Notes: a model not told the origin generated them from the letters alone. A stretch of DNA of 64,000 nucleotides from Pedobacter sp. AJM (GCF_002197755.1 NZ_NHOT01000007.1:1-64000), one strand, 5' to 3'. Counted from the stretch's first letter, positions 34,894-44,936 are shown. Numbers and translations: made by a program.

Positions 34894-35694
34894 TTATAAT
34901 CTTACGGGGATTCCATGTCCTCGCAACTCTTTCTTTAAATTAGGTATTAAAATTTCGCCGTAGTGAAATACGGATGCTGCTAACGCTGCATCTACGTTGG
35001 CCTTTTGGAAAACCTCTGTAAAGTGTTCCATACTGCCTGCGCCACCTGAGGCAATGATCGGGATGTTAATCATTTGGTTAATTTTACCAAGTAATCCACA
35101 ATCAAATCCAGCTTTTGTGCCATCATGATCCATGGATGTAAGCAAAATTTCTCCTGCACCCAAATCTTCCGCCTGCTTAATCCAGTTTTCAGTTTCCAGT
35201 TCTGTGATTAATCTTCCGCCATTGAGGTGAACCATATTTCTGCCCTCCACATATTTGGTGTCTACTGCCAAAACCACAAACTGAACGCCAAAAGCTTTCG
35301 CCAGCTCTTCAATAAGTTTTGGATTTCTTACTGCTGCAGAATTGATGCTGATCTTATCAGCACCAGCATTTAGTAAAGCCTCTGCATCTGCAATTTCAGT
35401 AATACCGCCGCCGATGGTGAAAGGAATATTGAGCTGGCGTGCAACAGATTTTACCATTTCAATCATCGTTTTCCTACGTTCGTGAGTGGCGGTAATGTCT
35501 AAGAAAACCAACTCATCAGCACCTTGTTGTGCATATTGAGCCGCTAATTCTACAGGGTCGCCTGCATCGCGCAAATCAACAAAGTTGACACCTTTTACTG
35601 TGCGGCCATCTTTAACATCTAAACAAGGAATTATTCTTTTACTTAAACCCCCTCCGCCCCCTAAAGGGGGAACTGTAAATTGCTCAGCCTGCAT
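34894..35694 (-). CDS. hisF: Imidazole glycerol phosphate synthase cyclase subunit HisF with an unusual N-terminal extension
   Basis: From ATG 35694 the protein has 266 residues. Standard HisF begins directly at [15 protein letters not shown], here residue 17. The extra [16 protein letters not shown] is encoded by a GC-rich palindromic repeat; no ATG, GTG or TTG lies between, so the extension must be translated unless initiation is upstream. Catalytic Asp pair: D in CLDVKDG and D in [11 protein letters not shown], with phosphate loops TIGGGI and IIASGGAG. It pairs with HisH to make IGP and AICAR. Confidence 0.94.
   Translation of the reverse strand: MQAEQFTVPPLGGGGGLSKRIIPCLDVKDGRTVKGVNFVDLRDAGDPVELAAQYAQQGADELVFLDITATHERRKTMIEMVKSVARQLNIPFTIGGGITEIADAEALLNAGADKISINSAAVRNPKLIEELAKAFGVQFVVLAVDTKYVEGRNMVHLNGGRLITELETENWIKQAEDLGAGEILLTSMDHDGTKAGFDCGLLGKINQMINIPIIASGGAGSMEHFTEVFQKANVDAALAASVFHYGEILIPNLKKELRGHGIPVRL
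35647..35672. repeat. GC-rich palindromic repeat inside the hisF 5' end
   Basis: On the minus strand CCCCCTTTAGGGGG then CGGAGGGGG: stem CCCCC-TTTA-GGGGG. A variant copy lies at 36259-36280, just after hisA. Confidence 0.75.
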
Positions 35695-35723
35695 GGCTTT
35701 ATTTATTTTGTTCAAAACAATGT

Positions 35724-36035
35724 CTATGTTTTATAAATTTCTTGGTTTTTAAATCTAATAACCTTTATTCCAAAAGCTTCAATTGCTGCCTGTCTTTCTA
35801 AATCATTCTCAAAAATTTCTTTTATATTGTGGATGCTGCCATCTAATTCAATGATTAATTTTTTCTCATGACAATAGAAATCAGCAATAAAGGAAGAAAT
35901 TGGATGCTGACGTCTAAATTTTACACCTAGTTTCTTTTCTTTGAGATGTTCCCATAATATTTTTTCAGCATCTGTAACCTTATTTCTTAACTTCTTGGCG
36001 TTTTCAAAAATGATGCTCGAAGCACCATAAAACAT
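35724..36035 (-). CDS. DUF559 endonuclease-like protein inside the his operon
   Basis: 103 residues from ATG 36035. The PD-(D/E)xK features are visible: [40 protein letters not shown], then [20 protein letters not shown] with Asp (FIADFYC) and the E-D of IIELDGSIH. It ends at QEIYKT, about 10-15 residues shorter than I expect of the family, so the C-terminal helix may be lost. DUF559 proteins are Vsr-like nucleases of unclear role. It splits hisA from hisF and is not a histidine gene. Confidence 0.85.
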   Translation of the reverse strand: MFYGASSIIFENAKKLRNKVTDAEKILWEHLKEKKLGVKFRRQHPISSFIADFYCHEKKLIIELDGSIHNIKEIFENDLERQAAIEAFGIKVIRFKNQEIYKT

Positions 36036-36060
36036 TTTTGGTTCATTGACTTGCAAAAAA

Positions 36061-36280
36061 TCAAGATCATCATCAATTAAACCCCAATTTTTAAATTAGG
36101 CTTTGTCTTTTCGTTGCTCATATTTTATTAAATACAACTATTATGCGAACAGACATTTTAACCTTACATTCCAAATCGTTTGTAACTCTTAATTTCCTTA
36201 AGTTCTATCGCACCAAATGTTATGGTACTATCTACTCGCCTTTCCACCATGCTATTAGCTCCCCCTTTAGGGCTAGGAGG
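36061..36280. other. Spacer between hisA and the DUF559 gene
   Basis: Unusually long for this operon (245 bp from hisA stop to the DUF559 start). It holds a GC-rich repeat at 36259-36280 and only very short open frames; I see no clear promoter. Confidence 0.5.
36259..36280. repeat. GC-rich palindromic repeat, variant copy
   Basis: CTCCCCCTTTAGGGCTAGGA: like the repeat in hisF but with a shorter right arm (AGGG). It touches the hisA stop codon at 36281. Confidence 0.65.
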
Positions 36281-37030
36281 TTATATACTACTCAATGCTT
36301 TCAAATTCCATTCTTTAATCTCTTCAATAGTAATCCGATCCTCATAAATGGCTTTTCCAACCACCACACTTCTAATCGGATATTTAGCCAATTCATAAAT
36401 ATCTTCCATAGCACTTACACCACCTGAAGCAATTAATTTAATCATTGGAGAATGTTCCAGCAGTTTTTTATACAATTCAACAGCGGCACCACCTAATTTC
36501 CCGTCTTTGCTGATATCCGTACAAAGAAAACGGAAGAAACCCAATGCCAGGCATTTATCTACATAATCCATTAGCTTGATTGGCGAACTTTCCATCCAGC
36601 CCGAATACTTAATCACTTCGTCCAGCACATCGATAGCGATTACAATGCGGTTGGCATAATCATCTTTCTTGGCGAAAGCTTCACTTAACTGCTGTAAAAA
36701 ATCGGGATTGGTAATGGCCTGTGTACCTACAATTACCCGGTGAATTCCGGCGTCGAGCAAATTGGTAACCTGCTCAATGGTACGGATACCACCACCATAC
36801 TGTACCTTCATTTCGGTTTTCTTAATGATTTCAAATAGTGATTTCTGATTGCTAAAATCACCCTTAGCACCATTTAAATCAATAATATGAATGAAATCTG
36901 TTCCGTTTGAACGGTATTTTTCTATCATGTCGGCAATAGAAACATCATACTCAGTTTTCTGATTGTAATCACCTTCACGAAGGCGAACAACTTTTCCATC
37001 CAGAATATCAATAGCAGGAATTATGTACAT
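36281..37030 (-). CDS. hisA: ProFAR isomerase HisA
   Basis: 249 residues, TIM barrel. MYIIPAIDILDGKVVRLREG with catalytic Asp8, phosphate loops QYGGGIRT and IASGGVSA, and second Asp in FLCTDISKDGKL (about 130). It isomerises ProFAR to PRFAR, the substrate of HisF/HisH. 66 bp after hisH. Confidence 0.97.
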   Translation of the reverse strand: MYIIPAIDILDGKVVRLREGDYNQKTEYDVSIADMIEKYRSNGTDFIHIIDLNGAKGDFSNQKSLFEIIKKTEMKVQYGGGIRTIEQVTNLLDAGIHRVIVGTQAITNPDFLQQLSEAFAKKDDYANRIVIAIDVLDEVIKYSGWMESSPIKLMDYVDKCLALGFFRFLCTDISKDGKLGGAAVELYKKLLEHSPMIKLIASGGVSAMEDIYELAKYPIRSVVVGKAIYEDRITIEEIKEWNLKALSSI

Positions 37031-37096
37031 TTTCTTAATGTTAAAAGTTAAAGGTTGAAAGTAAAAAACTAATATTCAGGTTTTACAAACTCAAAT

Positions 37097-37705
37097 CTAA
37101 ATATAAAAGTCTCCTCCACTCAAGTTTGAAAAATTTTTTAATATCTGTTCGCCAGCTTTACCCGACTTTTCGGGATGAAACTGAACGCCATAAAAGTTAT
37201 TTTTTTGTACTGCTGCCGAAAATTTTAATCCATAATTTGCGGAGGCGATGTCAAAAATAGGGTTATATTCAATAAAGTACGAATGAACGAAGTAAAATTG
37301 TGCATTATCTTCAATCCCCTCAAACAGGGAATTGTTTTTATGCTGCACAGCATTCCAACCCATATGTGGAATTTTGATATTCAGCGACTTATCAAACTTT
37401 CTGGTTTTTACCGGGACAATGTCCAACAAGGCAACGTCACCTTCTTCAGAATGTTCGGTAATCAGCTGCATGCCTACGCAAATCCCTAAAACAGGTTTAG
37501 CCAATGCTTTTATCGCTTTGATTAATCCGGTATGCTTCAATTTTTCCATCGCCGCACCAGCGTGACCAACGCCAGGGATAATAATGTGGCTATATTTTTC
37601 AAGGTCGGTTTCTGTATTTACCATGCCGTAGTTCACATTTAAGCGGTCTAATGCAGCAGTAAGAGAGAAAATATTCCCGGCACCGTAGTTTACTATTCCA
37701 ATCAT
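37097..37705 (-). CDS. hisH: Imidazole glycerol phosphate synthase glutaminase subunit HisH
   Basis: 202 residues. Class I glutaminase: IPGVGHAGAAMEKL, nucleophile Cys in LGICVGMQLI (about 76), and FHPEKSG with the catalytic His/Glu (about 180). It supplies ammonia through the HisF barrel. 77 bp after hisB. Confidence 0.97.
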   Translation of the reverse strand: MIGIVNYGAGNIFSLTAALDRLNVNYGMVNTETDLEKYSHIIIPGVGHAGAAMEKLKHTGLIKAIKALAKPVLGICVGMQLITEHSEEGDVALLDIVPVKTRKFDKSLNIKIPHMGWNAVQHKNNSLFEGIEDNAQFYFVHSYFIEYNPIFDIASANYGLKFSAAVQKNNFYGVQFHPEKSGKAGEQILKNFSNLSGGDFYI

Positions 37706-37782
37706 ATTCTTAGGATTAAAGAGTAAGGAACAAAGAATAAAGACAATCAGTCATTGTTCCTTGTTCATTTCTCCTTGTTCGT

Positions 37783-38916
37783 TTACAAAAGCCCCTTTGT
37801 ACTTGGTAACACCATTTTTTCGGCATCACGTTTAATGGCCATTTTAATCGCCTTAGCAAAGGCTTTAAAGATAGCTTCAATTTTATGATGTTCGTTATCT
37901 CCTTCAGCTTTAATATTTAAATTACATTTTGCCGCATCGCTGAACGACTTAAAGAAGTGATAAAACATTTCTGTAGGCATGTCGCCCACTTTTTCTCTTT
38001 TAAACGCTGCATCCCAGACGATCCAGTTACGGCCACCAAAATCAATGGCTACCTGTGCCAGGCAATCATCCATTGGCAGGCAGAAGCCGTAGCGTTCAAT
38101 GCCAAGCTTATTGCCCAAACCTTTGGCGAAAGCTTCACCAAGTGCTATTCCGGTATCTTCAATGGTATGATGTTCGTCAATGTGCAGGTCGCCTTTGGCA
38201 ATCACTTCCATATCCACACTTCCATGTCTGGCAATCTGATCCAGCATGTGGTCGAAAAAGTTCAGGCCAGTTTCAATTTTGGCTTTTCCAGTCCCATCTA
38301 AATCCAAATTAATTACGATATCCGTTTCATTTGTTTTCCGTATGTGATTAATTTTTCTGCTTCCTGCCTTCAACAGGTTATAGATATCTTCCCATTTTTT
38401 GGTTTCCAGTACGATAATATCAAGCAAAGTTTCATGTTTGTCCAGGGCCTCGGTAGATCCTAACGCATCATTTTGACGGAGAAAAATTGCTTTTGCGCCA
38501 AGATTCTTCGCCAGCACCACATCATTTAAACGATCTCCGATAACATAAGAATTTTTTAAGTCGTAATCTTCACTAAAATATTTTGTTAACAAAGCGGTAC
38601 CTGGCTTCCGGGTAGGTGCATTGTCTTTGGCAAATGTTCTGTCGATCACAATCTCACTAAAGTTCACACCTTCGCCGGCGAAAGTGTCCAACATGAAATG
38701 ATGGATCGGCCAGAAATTCTCTTCCGGATTTGATGGTGTTCCCAGTCCATCCTGGTTCGTTACCATCACCAGTTCATAATCCATTTCACTGGCTATTTTC
38801 GACAAGTAATAAAGCGAGCGCGGATAAAATTTTAACTTTGCAAAACTGTCTACCTGTTCATCATCCGGTTCAATGTTTAACGTCCCATCCCGGTCAATAA
38901 ATAATACCTTTTTCAT
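37783..38916 (-). CDS. hisB: Bifunctional histidinol-phosphatase / imidazoleglycerol-phosphate dehydratase HisB
   Basis: 377 residues. N-terminal HAD phosphatase: FIDRDGTLN (Asp nucleophile at about 7, Asp 9), [10 protein letters not shown], and [12 protein letters not shown]-terminal IGPD from about 190: [35 protein letters not shown] and [14 protein letters not shown], the two HHxxE metal motifs. The start codon overlaps the hisC stop codon (TAATG), so translation is coupled. Confidence 0.97.
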   Translation of the reverse strand: MKKVLFIDRDGTLNIEPDDEQVDSFAKLKFYPRSLYYLSKIASEMDYELVMVTNQDGLGTPSNPEENFWPIHHFMLDTFAGEGVNFSEIVIDRTFAKDNAPTRKPGTALLTKYFSEDYDLKNSYVIGDRLNDVVLAKNLGAKAIFLRQNDALGSTEALDKHETLLDIIVLETKKWEDIYNLLKAGSRKINHIRKTNETDIVINLDLDGTGKAKIETGLNFFDHMLDQIARHGSVDMEVIAKGDLHIDEHHTIEDTGIALGEAFAKGLGNKLGIERYGFCLPMDDCLAQVAIDFGGRNWIVWDAAFKREKVGDMPTEMFYHFFKSFSDAAKCNLNIKAEGDNEHHKIEAIFKAFAKAIKMAIKRDAEKMVLPSTKGLL

Positions 38917-39956
38917 TATAGATTTTTTAGCACATTTAACAATTTATCATTCTCCTCTTTTGTGCCCACCGTAATCCTTAAACACCCTTCGCATAAGGTC
39001 ACTTTTGATCGGTCGCGAACGATGATTCCCTGGTCAACTAAAGTGTCGTAAATTTTCTTTGCTTCAGTAACTTCTGCCAGGATAAAATTAGCATCGGATG
39101 GGTAAACTTTTGTGACAATTTTTAGTGCATTCAGATCAGCAGAAAGTCGCTCTCTTTCGGCAACAGAAACTTTGATCCAATCGTTCACCTGACTGATGTT
39201 TTTTAGTGCTTCAAAAGCTAAATCCTGAGTAGCCTGATTGATGTTGTAAGGTGGTTTGATTTTGTTCAAAACATCGATCACTTTTCTGGAAGAAAATGCC
39301 ATGCCCAAACGCAAAGCTGCGAGTCCCCATGCCTTTGAAAAAGTTTGTAAAATGACCAGGTTTGCGTACTCCGTTAATTCCTGAATAAAGGTCTTTTGAC
39401 GGGCGTAATTAATGTATGCTTCATCCACTACAACCAAGCCCTTAAAGTTGGTTAAAATGGTTTCAATATCTTCGCGATTGATTGAATTTCCTGTTGGATT
39501 ATTGGGCGAACAAATGAAGATTAATTTTGTGTTTTGATCAATCGTTTCTGCAATTTTTTCCATGTCCAACTGAAAGTTCGGAAGCAGGCTTACTTTACGG
39601 ATTTCCACATCATTTATATTTGCAGAAACTTCATACATCCCATAGGTTGGTGGAAGTATAATCACATTGTCTTTTCCCGGGTTACAAAAGGCACGAAACA
39701 ATAAATCAATGGCCTCATCACTACCATTTCCTAAAAAGGTGTTTTCTATCGGTACACCTTTAATTTTACTGATGGCGTCCTTTAGATCCAGCTGCAAAGG
39801 ATCTGGGTAGCGGTTGTAATTGGCGGGTAGGGGAGAACCGTAACTGTTCTCGTTGGCATCTAAAAATACGGATGCCTGTCCTTTAAACTCATCTCTGGCT
39901 GTAGCGTATGGCTTAAGGTTTTTTATATTTTCTCTTACTAATTCGTTAATGTCCAT
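38916..39956 (-). CDS. hisC: Histidinol-phosphate aminotransferase
   Basis: 346 residues, fold type I PLP enzyme. [43 protein letters not shown] and the PLP lysine in [14 protein letters not shown]. It transfers an amino group from glutamate to imidazole acetol phosphate. 56 bp after hisD and coupled to hisB. Confidence 0.97.
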   Translation of the reverse strand: MDINELVRENIKNLKPYATARDEFKGQASVFLDANENSYGSPLPANYNRYPDPLQLDLKDAISKIKGVPIENTFLGNGSDEAIDLLFRAFCNPGKDNVIILPPTYGMYEVSANINDVEIRKVSLLPNFQLDMEKIAETIDQNTKLIFICSPNNPTGNSINREDIETILTNFKGLVVVDEAYINYARQKTFIQELTEYANLVILQTFSKAWGLAALRLGMAFSSRKVIDVLNKIKPPYNINQATQDLAFEALKNISQVNDWIKVSVAERERLSADLNALKIVTKVYPSDANFILAEVTEAKKIYDTLVDQGIIVRDRSKVTLCEGCLRITVGTKEENDKLLNVLKNL

Positions 39957-40012
39957 GTTAGTGGTTTACTTCGGTTTGATTACACTGATGATGTGATTAC
40001 ACAGATTTTTTA

Positions 40013-41335
40013 TTATGCTTTGTTGGCTTCAGACTTTTTACTTCCGACTCCGGACTCAAAATTCAATCTAATACTTACGGCATTCTTATGCGCATCCAGG
40101 CCTTCTGCAGCTGCCAGTGTTTCAACAGTAGTACCAATGCTGTTTAAACCCTGGTTTGATAAATGCTGAAAGGTTATTTTTTTAACGAAGGCATCGAGTG
40201 AAACACCCGAATAAGCCTTTGCAAAGCCGCTGGTAGGTAGAGTATGGTTGGTTCCGGAAGCATAATCACCTGCGCTTTCTGGTGTAAGGTTTCCTAAGAA
40301 TACTGATCCGGCATTGATAATAGATGGAATAAGGCTTTCGAATTGAACAGTAGCCAGAATTAAATGTTCCGGCGCATATTGATTGGAAAAATCCATAGCT
40401 GTCTGTAAATCAGCGGTAAGTATAGCATAAGAGTTGGCTATTGCTTTCATTGCAATTGCTTTTCTAGGTAATGCAGCTAGCTGATTTTCAATTTCTTTTA
40501 ATGTTTTAGTTATGATTTCATTTGAGGTAGAAACTAAAATTGCCTGACTATCAATACCATGCTCAGCTTGTGCAAGTAGGTCTGCGGCAACAAATGACGG
40601 ATTGGCAGTCTCGTCAGCAAGTACTAAAACCTCAGAAGGGCCGGCTGGCATATCAATAGCTACCCTATTTTGAACCATGGTTTTAGCAGTAGTTACATAG
40701 CGGTTACCTGGTCCGAAAATCTTATATACCTGTGGAATGCTTTCCGTTCCAAATGCCATTGCAGCTACTGCCTGAGCACCTCCAACAAGGTGTATTTTGT
40801 CAATACCTAAAAGTACTGCACAGTAGGCCAGATAGCAATTGGTTTTGCCATCGCTTTGGGGTGGTGAGCAAACAATAATCTCCTTACATCCTGCAATAAT
40901 TGCTGGTGTGGCAAGCATTAAAAAAGTACTGGGTAAAACAGCCGTTCCCCCTGGAATATAAAGGCCAACCTTTTCAATGGCCCTGGCTTCACGCCAGCAA
41001 ACCACGCCAGGCATGGTTGCCACCTTATCTTCAGTTTTCAATTGTGACTCATGAAACACCTTAATATTTTGATAGGCAATATTAATTGCTTTTTTAGCTT
41101 CATCCGGAATAGTAGAAGCAATCAATTCCAATTCTTCAGCGCCTAAAAAAAGTTTTTCAAGCACAACCCGGTCAAAGGTTTCTGCAAAATTAATCAGTGC
41201 TTGATCACCATCTTTTTTTACCGTTTCAACGATGGTTGCAACGCGCTCTTCAATCAATTTATCGTCCTCAATTTGTCTGGAACACAATTCCTCAATTTTT
41301 GATTTAGATAAATCTGTATAATTATAGATTTTCAA
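40013..41335 (-). CDS. hisD: Histidinol dehydrogenase
   Basis: 440 residues starting at TTG 41335; no in-frame ATG lies closer. GLYIPGGTAVLPST, GPGNRYVTTAK, the family signature DMPAGPSEVLVLADE, AEHGIDSQAIL with the catalytic His/Zn ligands and YAPEHLIL. It performs the two-step NAD-dependent oxidation to histidine. 59 bp after hisG. Confidence 0.97.
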   Translation of the reverse strand: MKIYNYTDLSKSKIEELCSRQIEDDKLIEERVATIVETVKKDGDQALINFAETFDRVVLEKLFLGAEELELIASTIPDEAKKAINIAYQNIKVFHESQLKTEDKVATMPGVVCWREARAIEKVGLYIPGGTAVLPSTFLMLATPAIIAGCKEIIVCSPPQSDGKTNCYLAYCAVLLGIDKIHLVGGAQAVAAMAFGTESIPQVYKIFGPGNRYVTTAKTMVQNRVAIDMPAGPSEVLVLADETANPSFVAADLLAQAEHGIDSQAILVSTSNEIITKTLKEIENQLAALPRKAIAMKAIANSYAILTADLQTAMDFSNQYAPEHLILATVQFESLIPSIINAGSVFLGNLTPESAGDYASGTNHTLPTSGFAKAYSGVSLDAFVKKITFQHLSNQGLNSIGTTVETLAAAEGLDAHKNAVSIRLNFESGVGSKKSEANKA

Positions 41336-41394
41336 TTGATTATGTTTTTAAATTAACTATTAGTTAATTGTTTTTGGTGTGGTTTTGACCTGTT

Positions 41395-42246
41395 TTAAGT
41401 GATGATTTTCTCAATTGGCATCACTAAAATTCCTTCTGCGCCTGCAGCTTTCAGGCTGTTAATTTTATCCCAGAAATCTTCTTCAGCAATTACAGAATGA
41501 ACAGCAACCCAATTCGGTTCAAAGAGCGGAACGACCGTTGGACTTTTAACACCTGGTAATAAATCGACCACTTTTTGAAGGTTATCTTTTGATACATTAA
41601 GTACAACATATTTGTTTGATTTTGCACTTAATACCGAGCGGATTCTCTGAAGCAATTCTGCTACTTCAGGGTTGTCGGCAATTGATTTATTTCCGATTAA
41701 AACGGCTTCCGATTGCATCACATCTGCGAAGGGTTTTAGACCGTTGCTTTTCAATGTTCCGCCTGTAGAAACGATATCAAAAATGGCATCGCTTAATCCT
41801 AAACCCGGACCAATTTCTACCGAACCGGAAATAGTTCTGATATCAGATTTTATTCCTTTTTCCTGTAAGAATTTTTCGAGAATCACCGGGTAAGAAGTAG
41901 CGATTGCTTTGCCATTTAATTCTTCCAGATTTTGAATGTTACTGGTGGCTTGAACTGCAATTTTTAAAGTACATTTTCCAAAGCCTAATTTTTGTAAATA
42001 ACTTACTTCAGCTTTGGTTTCTACGATAACATTTTCGCCAACAATGCCCAGATCGGCAATGCCATCCTGTACGTATTCCGGAATATCATCATCACGAAGG
42101 AAAAGTATTTCTAAAGGGAAGTTGGTAACAGTAGATATCAGGGAGCTTTTGTAGTTTTCGAATGACAGGCCACAATTTTTTAATATTTCTACGGATTTTT
42201 CGTTTAGTCTACCCGATTTCTGGATAGCAATTTTAAGTGTTTTCAA
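41395..42246 (-). CDS. hisG: ATP phosphoribosyltransferase HisG, long form
   Basis: 283 residues starting at TTG 42246. Long form with the C-terminal regulatory (ACT-like) domain from about 205 (NKYVVLNVSKDNLQKVVDLL), so feedback inhibition by histidine is expected. The active-site loop EIGPGLGLSDAIFDIVSTGG binds PRPP. First gene of the operon, with a promoter about 95 bp upstream. Confidence 0.96.
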   Translation of the reverse strand: MKTLKIAIQKSGRLNEKSVEILKNCGLSFENYKSSLISTVTNFPLEILFLRDDDIPEYVQDGIADLGIVGENVIVETKAEVSYLQKLGFGKCTLKIAVQATSNIQNLEELNGKAIATSYPVILEKFLQEKGIKSDIRTISGSVEIGPGLGLSDAIFDIVSTGGTLKSNGLKPFADVMQSEAVLIGNKSIADNPEVAELLQRIRSVLSAKSNKYVVLNVSKDNLQKVVDLLPGVKSPTVVPLFEPNWVAVHSVIAEEDFWDKINSLKAAGAEGILVMPIEKIIT

Positions 42247-42319
42247 AGTATTGAATATAGAGTGAACAAGAAATAATTTTACGGAAAAAAAGTTTTGAAG
42301 TACAAAACAAACATATCAT

Positions 42320-42335
42320 ATCGCCTAACGGCGAT
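42320..42335 (-). other. 5' leader hairpin of the his operon
   Basis: ATCGCC-GTTA-GGCGAT on the minus strand begins at or next to the predicted transcript start, so it may stabilise the mRNA 5' end. No run of His codons is seen in the leader. Confidence 0.5.
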
Positions 42336-42339
42336 GGTG

Positions 42340-42347
42340 CAAATGTA
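42340..42347 (-). promoter_or_regulatory. -7 box of the his operon promoter
   Basis: TACATTTG on the minus strand fits TAnnTTTG. A convincing -33 box is not seen at the usual distance. Confidence 0.5.
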
Positions 42348-42512
42348 AGTGATGGTTCAAAGTTAAGTTCATAAATATATTTCTGCCAATATCAATGCTT
42401 TAGCTGACTAGCGCTGGCAAATATAACGTTTGCATCTGTAAATCAAAAAATAATGGCACTTAATTTGCCATTTAGCCTTTAGATAATTAAATCTGTTGAA
42501 CTAACTTATTAC

Positions 42513-44081
42513 GTGTTGAAAAACTTTCGCTTTCTAATCATTCCCTTTATCATATCTGTTTCGGCCTGTAACTGGTTTAAATCGCCACCTGAAATTGGAA
42601 AAGTGTTATCTGAACACTTTAAAAACAAGATTTACAAAGATTTTGATACCATAGCATATGATAGCGTTTTTGTTAAAACGATGGATAGTCTTGATCAGGG
42701 TTTCATCAATCCAAAGACTGTTAGAGCTTTTTACCTGGAACACCATGGGTCGCCGGAATTGGTTACAAAATTCTACACTAACGGGGAATTGGATTCGCTG
42801 ACCGCTTATTTAGACAACAGCAAAGTGCATGGTTTTAATCCTGAACTTTTTAAAGTTAGCCAGATTAAGGCGCTGCTGAAGCAGCTTTCTGACAACAAGT
42901 TTAAGAAAGTGGACGAAAGTTACCCTGTGATTGCCCGTTTGGAGTTACTTTCTGCAAATGCATATTTAAACTATAACAATTTCCTCAAGTATGGTGTGGT
43001 AAATCCGCGGAGTATCTTTTCCAGGTATTATATTAAAGTGAAACGACCAGATAGCGCAGGCATGATCAGGCTGCTTTCTTCTAAGAACATGCTCGATACC
43101 TTAAGGGAAGTGCAACCTTCATCTATACAATATAAGGGGCTTCAAAAAGCTTATCTAAATACAAGTGATGAGGCTGAAAAGCGGATATTGCTGGTGAATA
43201 TGGAGCGTTTTCGCTGGAAAATGCCTGAAACCGGATCCAACTATGTACAGGTTAATATTCCTGATTTCAGGCTTACCTGGTTTGATAAAACAGATACAGT
43301 TATTAGTATGAAAGTTTGTGTGGGCGGCAAGCGCGAAAATGGGTATGAAGATAAGCAGAAAGCCTTCGCTAAATCGGGCAATTTAGATGATAAACCGAAG
43401 AATCATGAGACCCCATTATTGTTCAGTAAAATTAACTCTATTCAAGCTAATCCGGTATGGAATATTCCGGTAAGTATTGCGCAGAGCGAGATTTATTGGA
43501 TGGCTAGAAAAGACCCTTATTATTTGTCGAATAGTAACATCAAAGTTTACTATAAAGATAAGCTGATTGGTGAGCCTGATACGATCAACTGGAGCCGGTA
43601 TTCAAGGGATAAATTACCCTTTAAATTTAAGCAGGGATCAGGTGGTGGAAATGCCCTGGGAAAGTTTAAATTTATCTTTGATAACAGTTCCAGTATTTAC
43701 CTTCATGATACGAATAATAAAAATGGTTTTAACCTTAGTAACCGGGCTATTAGCCACGGTTGTGTGCGGGTAGAAAAACCGTTAGAATTTGCTGAAAAAT
43801 TAGTAGGTGATACTTATACTTATGATAAATTAAGGGCAGAAGTAGATTTGCCACCCGTAGACAGTAGTCACATCAAATGGTATAAAAAGAGGATGGCCGC
43901 AAAAGCTGATACTTCAAAGGCATTTCAATTAAAACCAGCATGGTTCGGGCCAAAAAAACAAGTTCCAATTTTGATTACTTATATCACTGCCTGGCCGCAA
44001 AATAATAAAATTGAATATCGTCCGGATGTTTATCAGATGGATATGAAACTTTGGGGAGCGATGAAAAAGTTTAGGTTATAA
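42513..44081 (+). CDS. L,D-transpeptidase lipoprotein (YkuD family, YcbB-like)
   Basis: 522 residues starting at GTG 42513 (or TTG 42516). Lipobox VSAC at about 16-19. A helical N-terminal scaffold (60-230) is followed by the YkuD catalytic domain (about 245-455) with the motif SHGCVRVEKPLEFAEKL, Cys at about 416. It forms 3-3 peptide cross-links in peptidoglycan or tethers lipoproteins. Likely anchored with its domain in the periplasm. Divergent from the his operon. Confidence 0.93.
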   Translation: MLKNFRFLIIPFIISVSACNWFKSPPEIGKVLSEHFKNKIYKDFDTIAYDSVFVKTMDSLDQGFINPKTVRAFYLEHHGSPELVTKFYTNGELDSLTAYLDNSKVHGFNPELFKVSQIKALLKQLSDNKFKKVDESYPVIARLELLSANAYLNYNNFLKYGVVNPRSIFSRYYIKVKRPDSAGMIRLLSSKNMLDTLREVQPSSIQYKGLQKAYLNTSDEAEKRILLVNMERFRWKMPETGSNYVQVNIPDFRLTWFDKTDTVISMKVCVGGKRENGYEDKQKAFAKSGNLDDKPKNHETPLLFSKINSIQANPVWNIPVSIAQSEIYWMARKDPYYLSNSNIKVYYKDKLIGEPDTINWSRYSRDKLPFKFKQGSGGGNALGKFKFIFDNSSSIYLHDTNNKNGFNLSNRAISHGCVRVEKPLEFAEKLVGDTYTYDKLRAEVDLPPVDSSHIKWYKKRMAAKADTSKAFQLKPAWFGPKKQVPILITYITAWPQNNKIEYRPDVYQMDMKLWGAMKKFRL

Positions 44082-44194
44082 GCTAATCGACGTATTTGCA
44101 GTTATTTTAACTTTATTGATCTGTTTTATGAGTACGCTTAGTTTGGCTGATTTATATTAATGACCAGGGCAGTTCTCTGAATTATGAAATTTCT

Positions 44195-44202
44195 TAACTT
44201 TG
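44195..44202 (+). promoter_or_regulatory. -7 box of the nrtR promoter
   Basis: TAACTTTG overlaps the left arm of operator O1 (44199-44219), so repressor binding would mask the promoter. Starts near 44209. Confidence 0.6.
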
Positions 44203-44219
44203 TGTTGTTTTTACACAAA
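44199..44219. promoter_or_regulatory. NrtR operator O1 (autoregulation)
   Basis: Perfect palindrome TTTGTGT-N7-ACACAAA, 21 bp, ending 6 bp before ATG 44226. Same spacing and near-identical arms as O2 and O3. Confidence 0.8.
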
Positions 44220-44225
44220 TAAGGG

Positions 44226-44918
44226 ATGATCGATCAAAATATTAAAATCGCTGTTGATGCCATTGTTTTTGGCTATGAGAAGGGGACACTTTATGTTCTG
44301 ACGGTACAGCAGCGTTTTGGTGAACTGGCAGATAAATGGGTATTGCCCGGCGGTTTTGTTAAAGATGAGGAGCCTTTACTGGCAGCTGTGGAGCGAGAGC
44401 TTAAAGAAGAAGCAGGGATAAATGTAAATTACCTTGAACAGTTGGGTACCTTTGGAGATGACATCAATCGCGATGATCGGTTCAGGGTGGTTTCTGTCGC
44501 TTATTTTGCTTTGGTAAATCCTCAGAACTTTGTTTTAAAAGCAGATACAGATGCAAAAGATGCGAAATGGTTTCCCTTAAACCAGCTACCGCAATTGGGA
44601 TACGACCATGATGAAATGGTTAGGCTGGCGCATCAGCGCTTAAAAAGTAAATTAACTTATCAGCCTATCGGATTCGACCTCCTGGATCAGGAATTTTTAT
44701 TCTCAGACCTTGAAAATTTGTATTGTTCTATCCTCGAAAGGAGTATCGAAAGAAGAAACTTCAGAAAAAAAATTCTGAGTTTCGGAATTGTAAAAGAAAC
44801 AGGCAAAGTTGTTAAAATAGGTAATAGTGGCCGGCCAGGCAAGCTTTTTGTATTTGATAAGGCAAAATACAATCAACTTTCAAAGGAGAATTTTCAGTTT
44901 GATATTAGGTTTGCGTAA
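44226..44918 (+). CDS. nrtR: NrtR-type Nudix transcriptional regulator
   Basis: 230 residues. N-terminal Nudix domain with a complete box: G43, E49, then RELKEEAGI at 57-65, so catalytic residues are retained. C-terminal winged helix from about 150 (SIERRNFRKKILSFGIVKET and SGRPGKLFVFDKAKY), the NrtR layout. NrtR proteins repress NAD synthesis or salvage genes and bind ADP-ribose as inducer; a sister group, AraR of Bacteroides, controls arabinose use. The NAD-related genes that follow and the operators argue for NrtR here. Confidence 0.9.
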   Translation: MIDQNIKIAVDAIVFGYEKGTLYVLTVQQRFGELADKWVLPGGFVKDEEPLLAAVERELKEEAGINVNYLEQLGTFGDDINRDDRFRVVSVAYFALVNPQNFVLKADTDAKDAKWFPLNQLPQLGYDHDEMVRLAHQRLKSKLTYQPIGFDLLDQEFLFSDLENLYCSILERSIERRNFRKKILSFGIVKETGKVVKIGNSGRPGKLFVFDKAKYNQLSKENFQFDIRFA

Positions 44919-44930
44919 AATAAACGCAAA
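44910..44930. promoter_or_regulatory. NrtR operator O2
   Basis: Perfect palindrome TTTGCGT-N7-ACGCAAA spanning the nrtR stop codon (44916-44918). Centre 53 bp from O3, about five DNA turns, so both sites face the same side. Confidence 0.8.
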
Positions 44931-44936
44931 TTATTT

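Noticed and set aside
36164..36250. 28-codon open frame on the minus strand after hisA
   Set aside because: Too short, without recognisable similarity or a convincing ribosome binding site.
42247..42345. Histidine attenuator leader peptide
   Set aside because: Short open frames in the leader contain no run of His codons and no terminator/antiterminator pair is visible.
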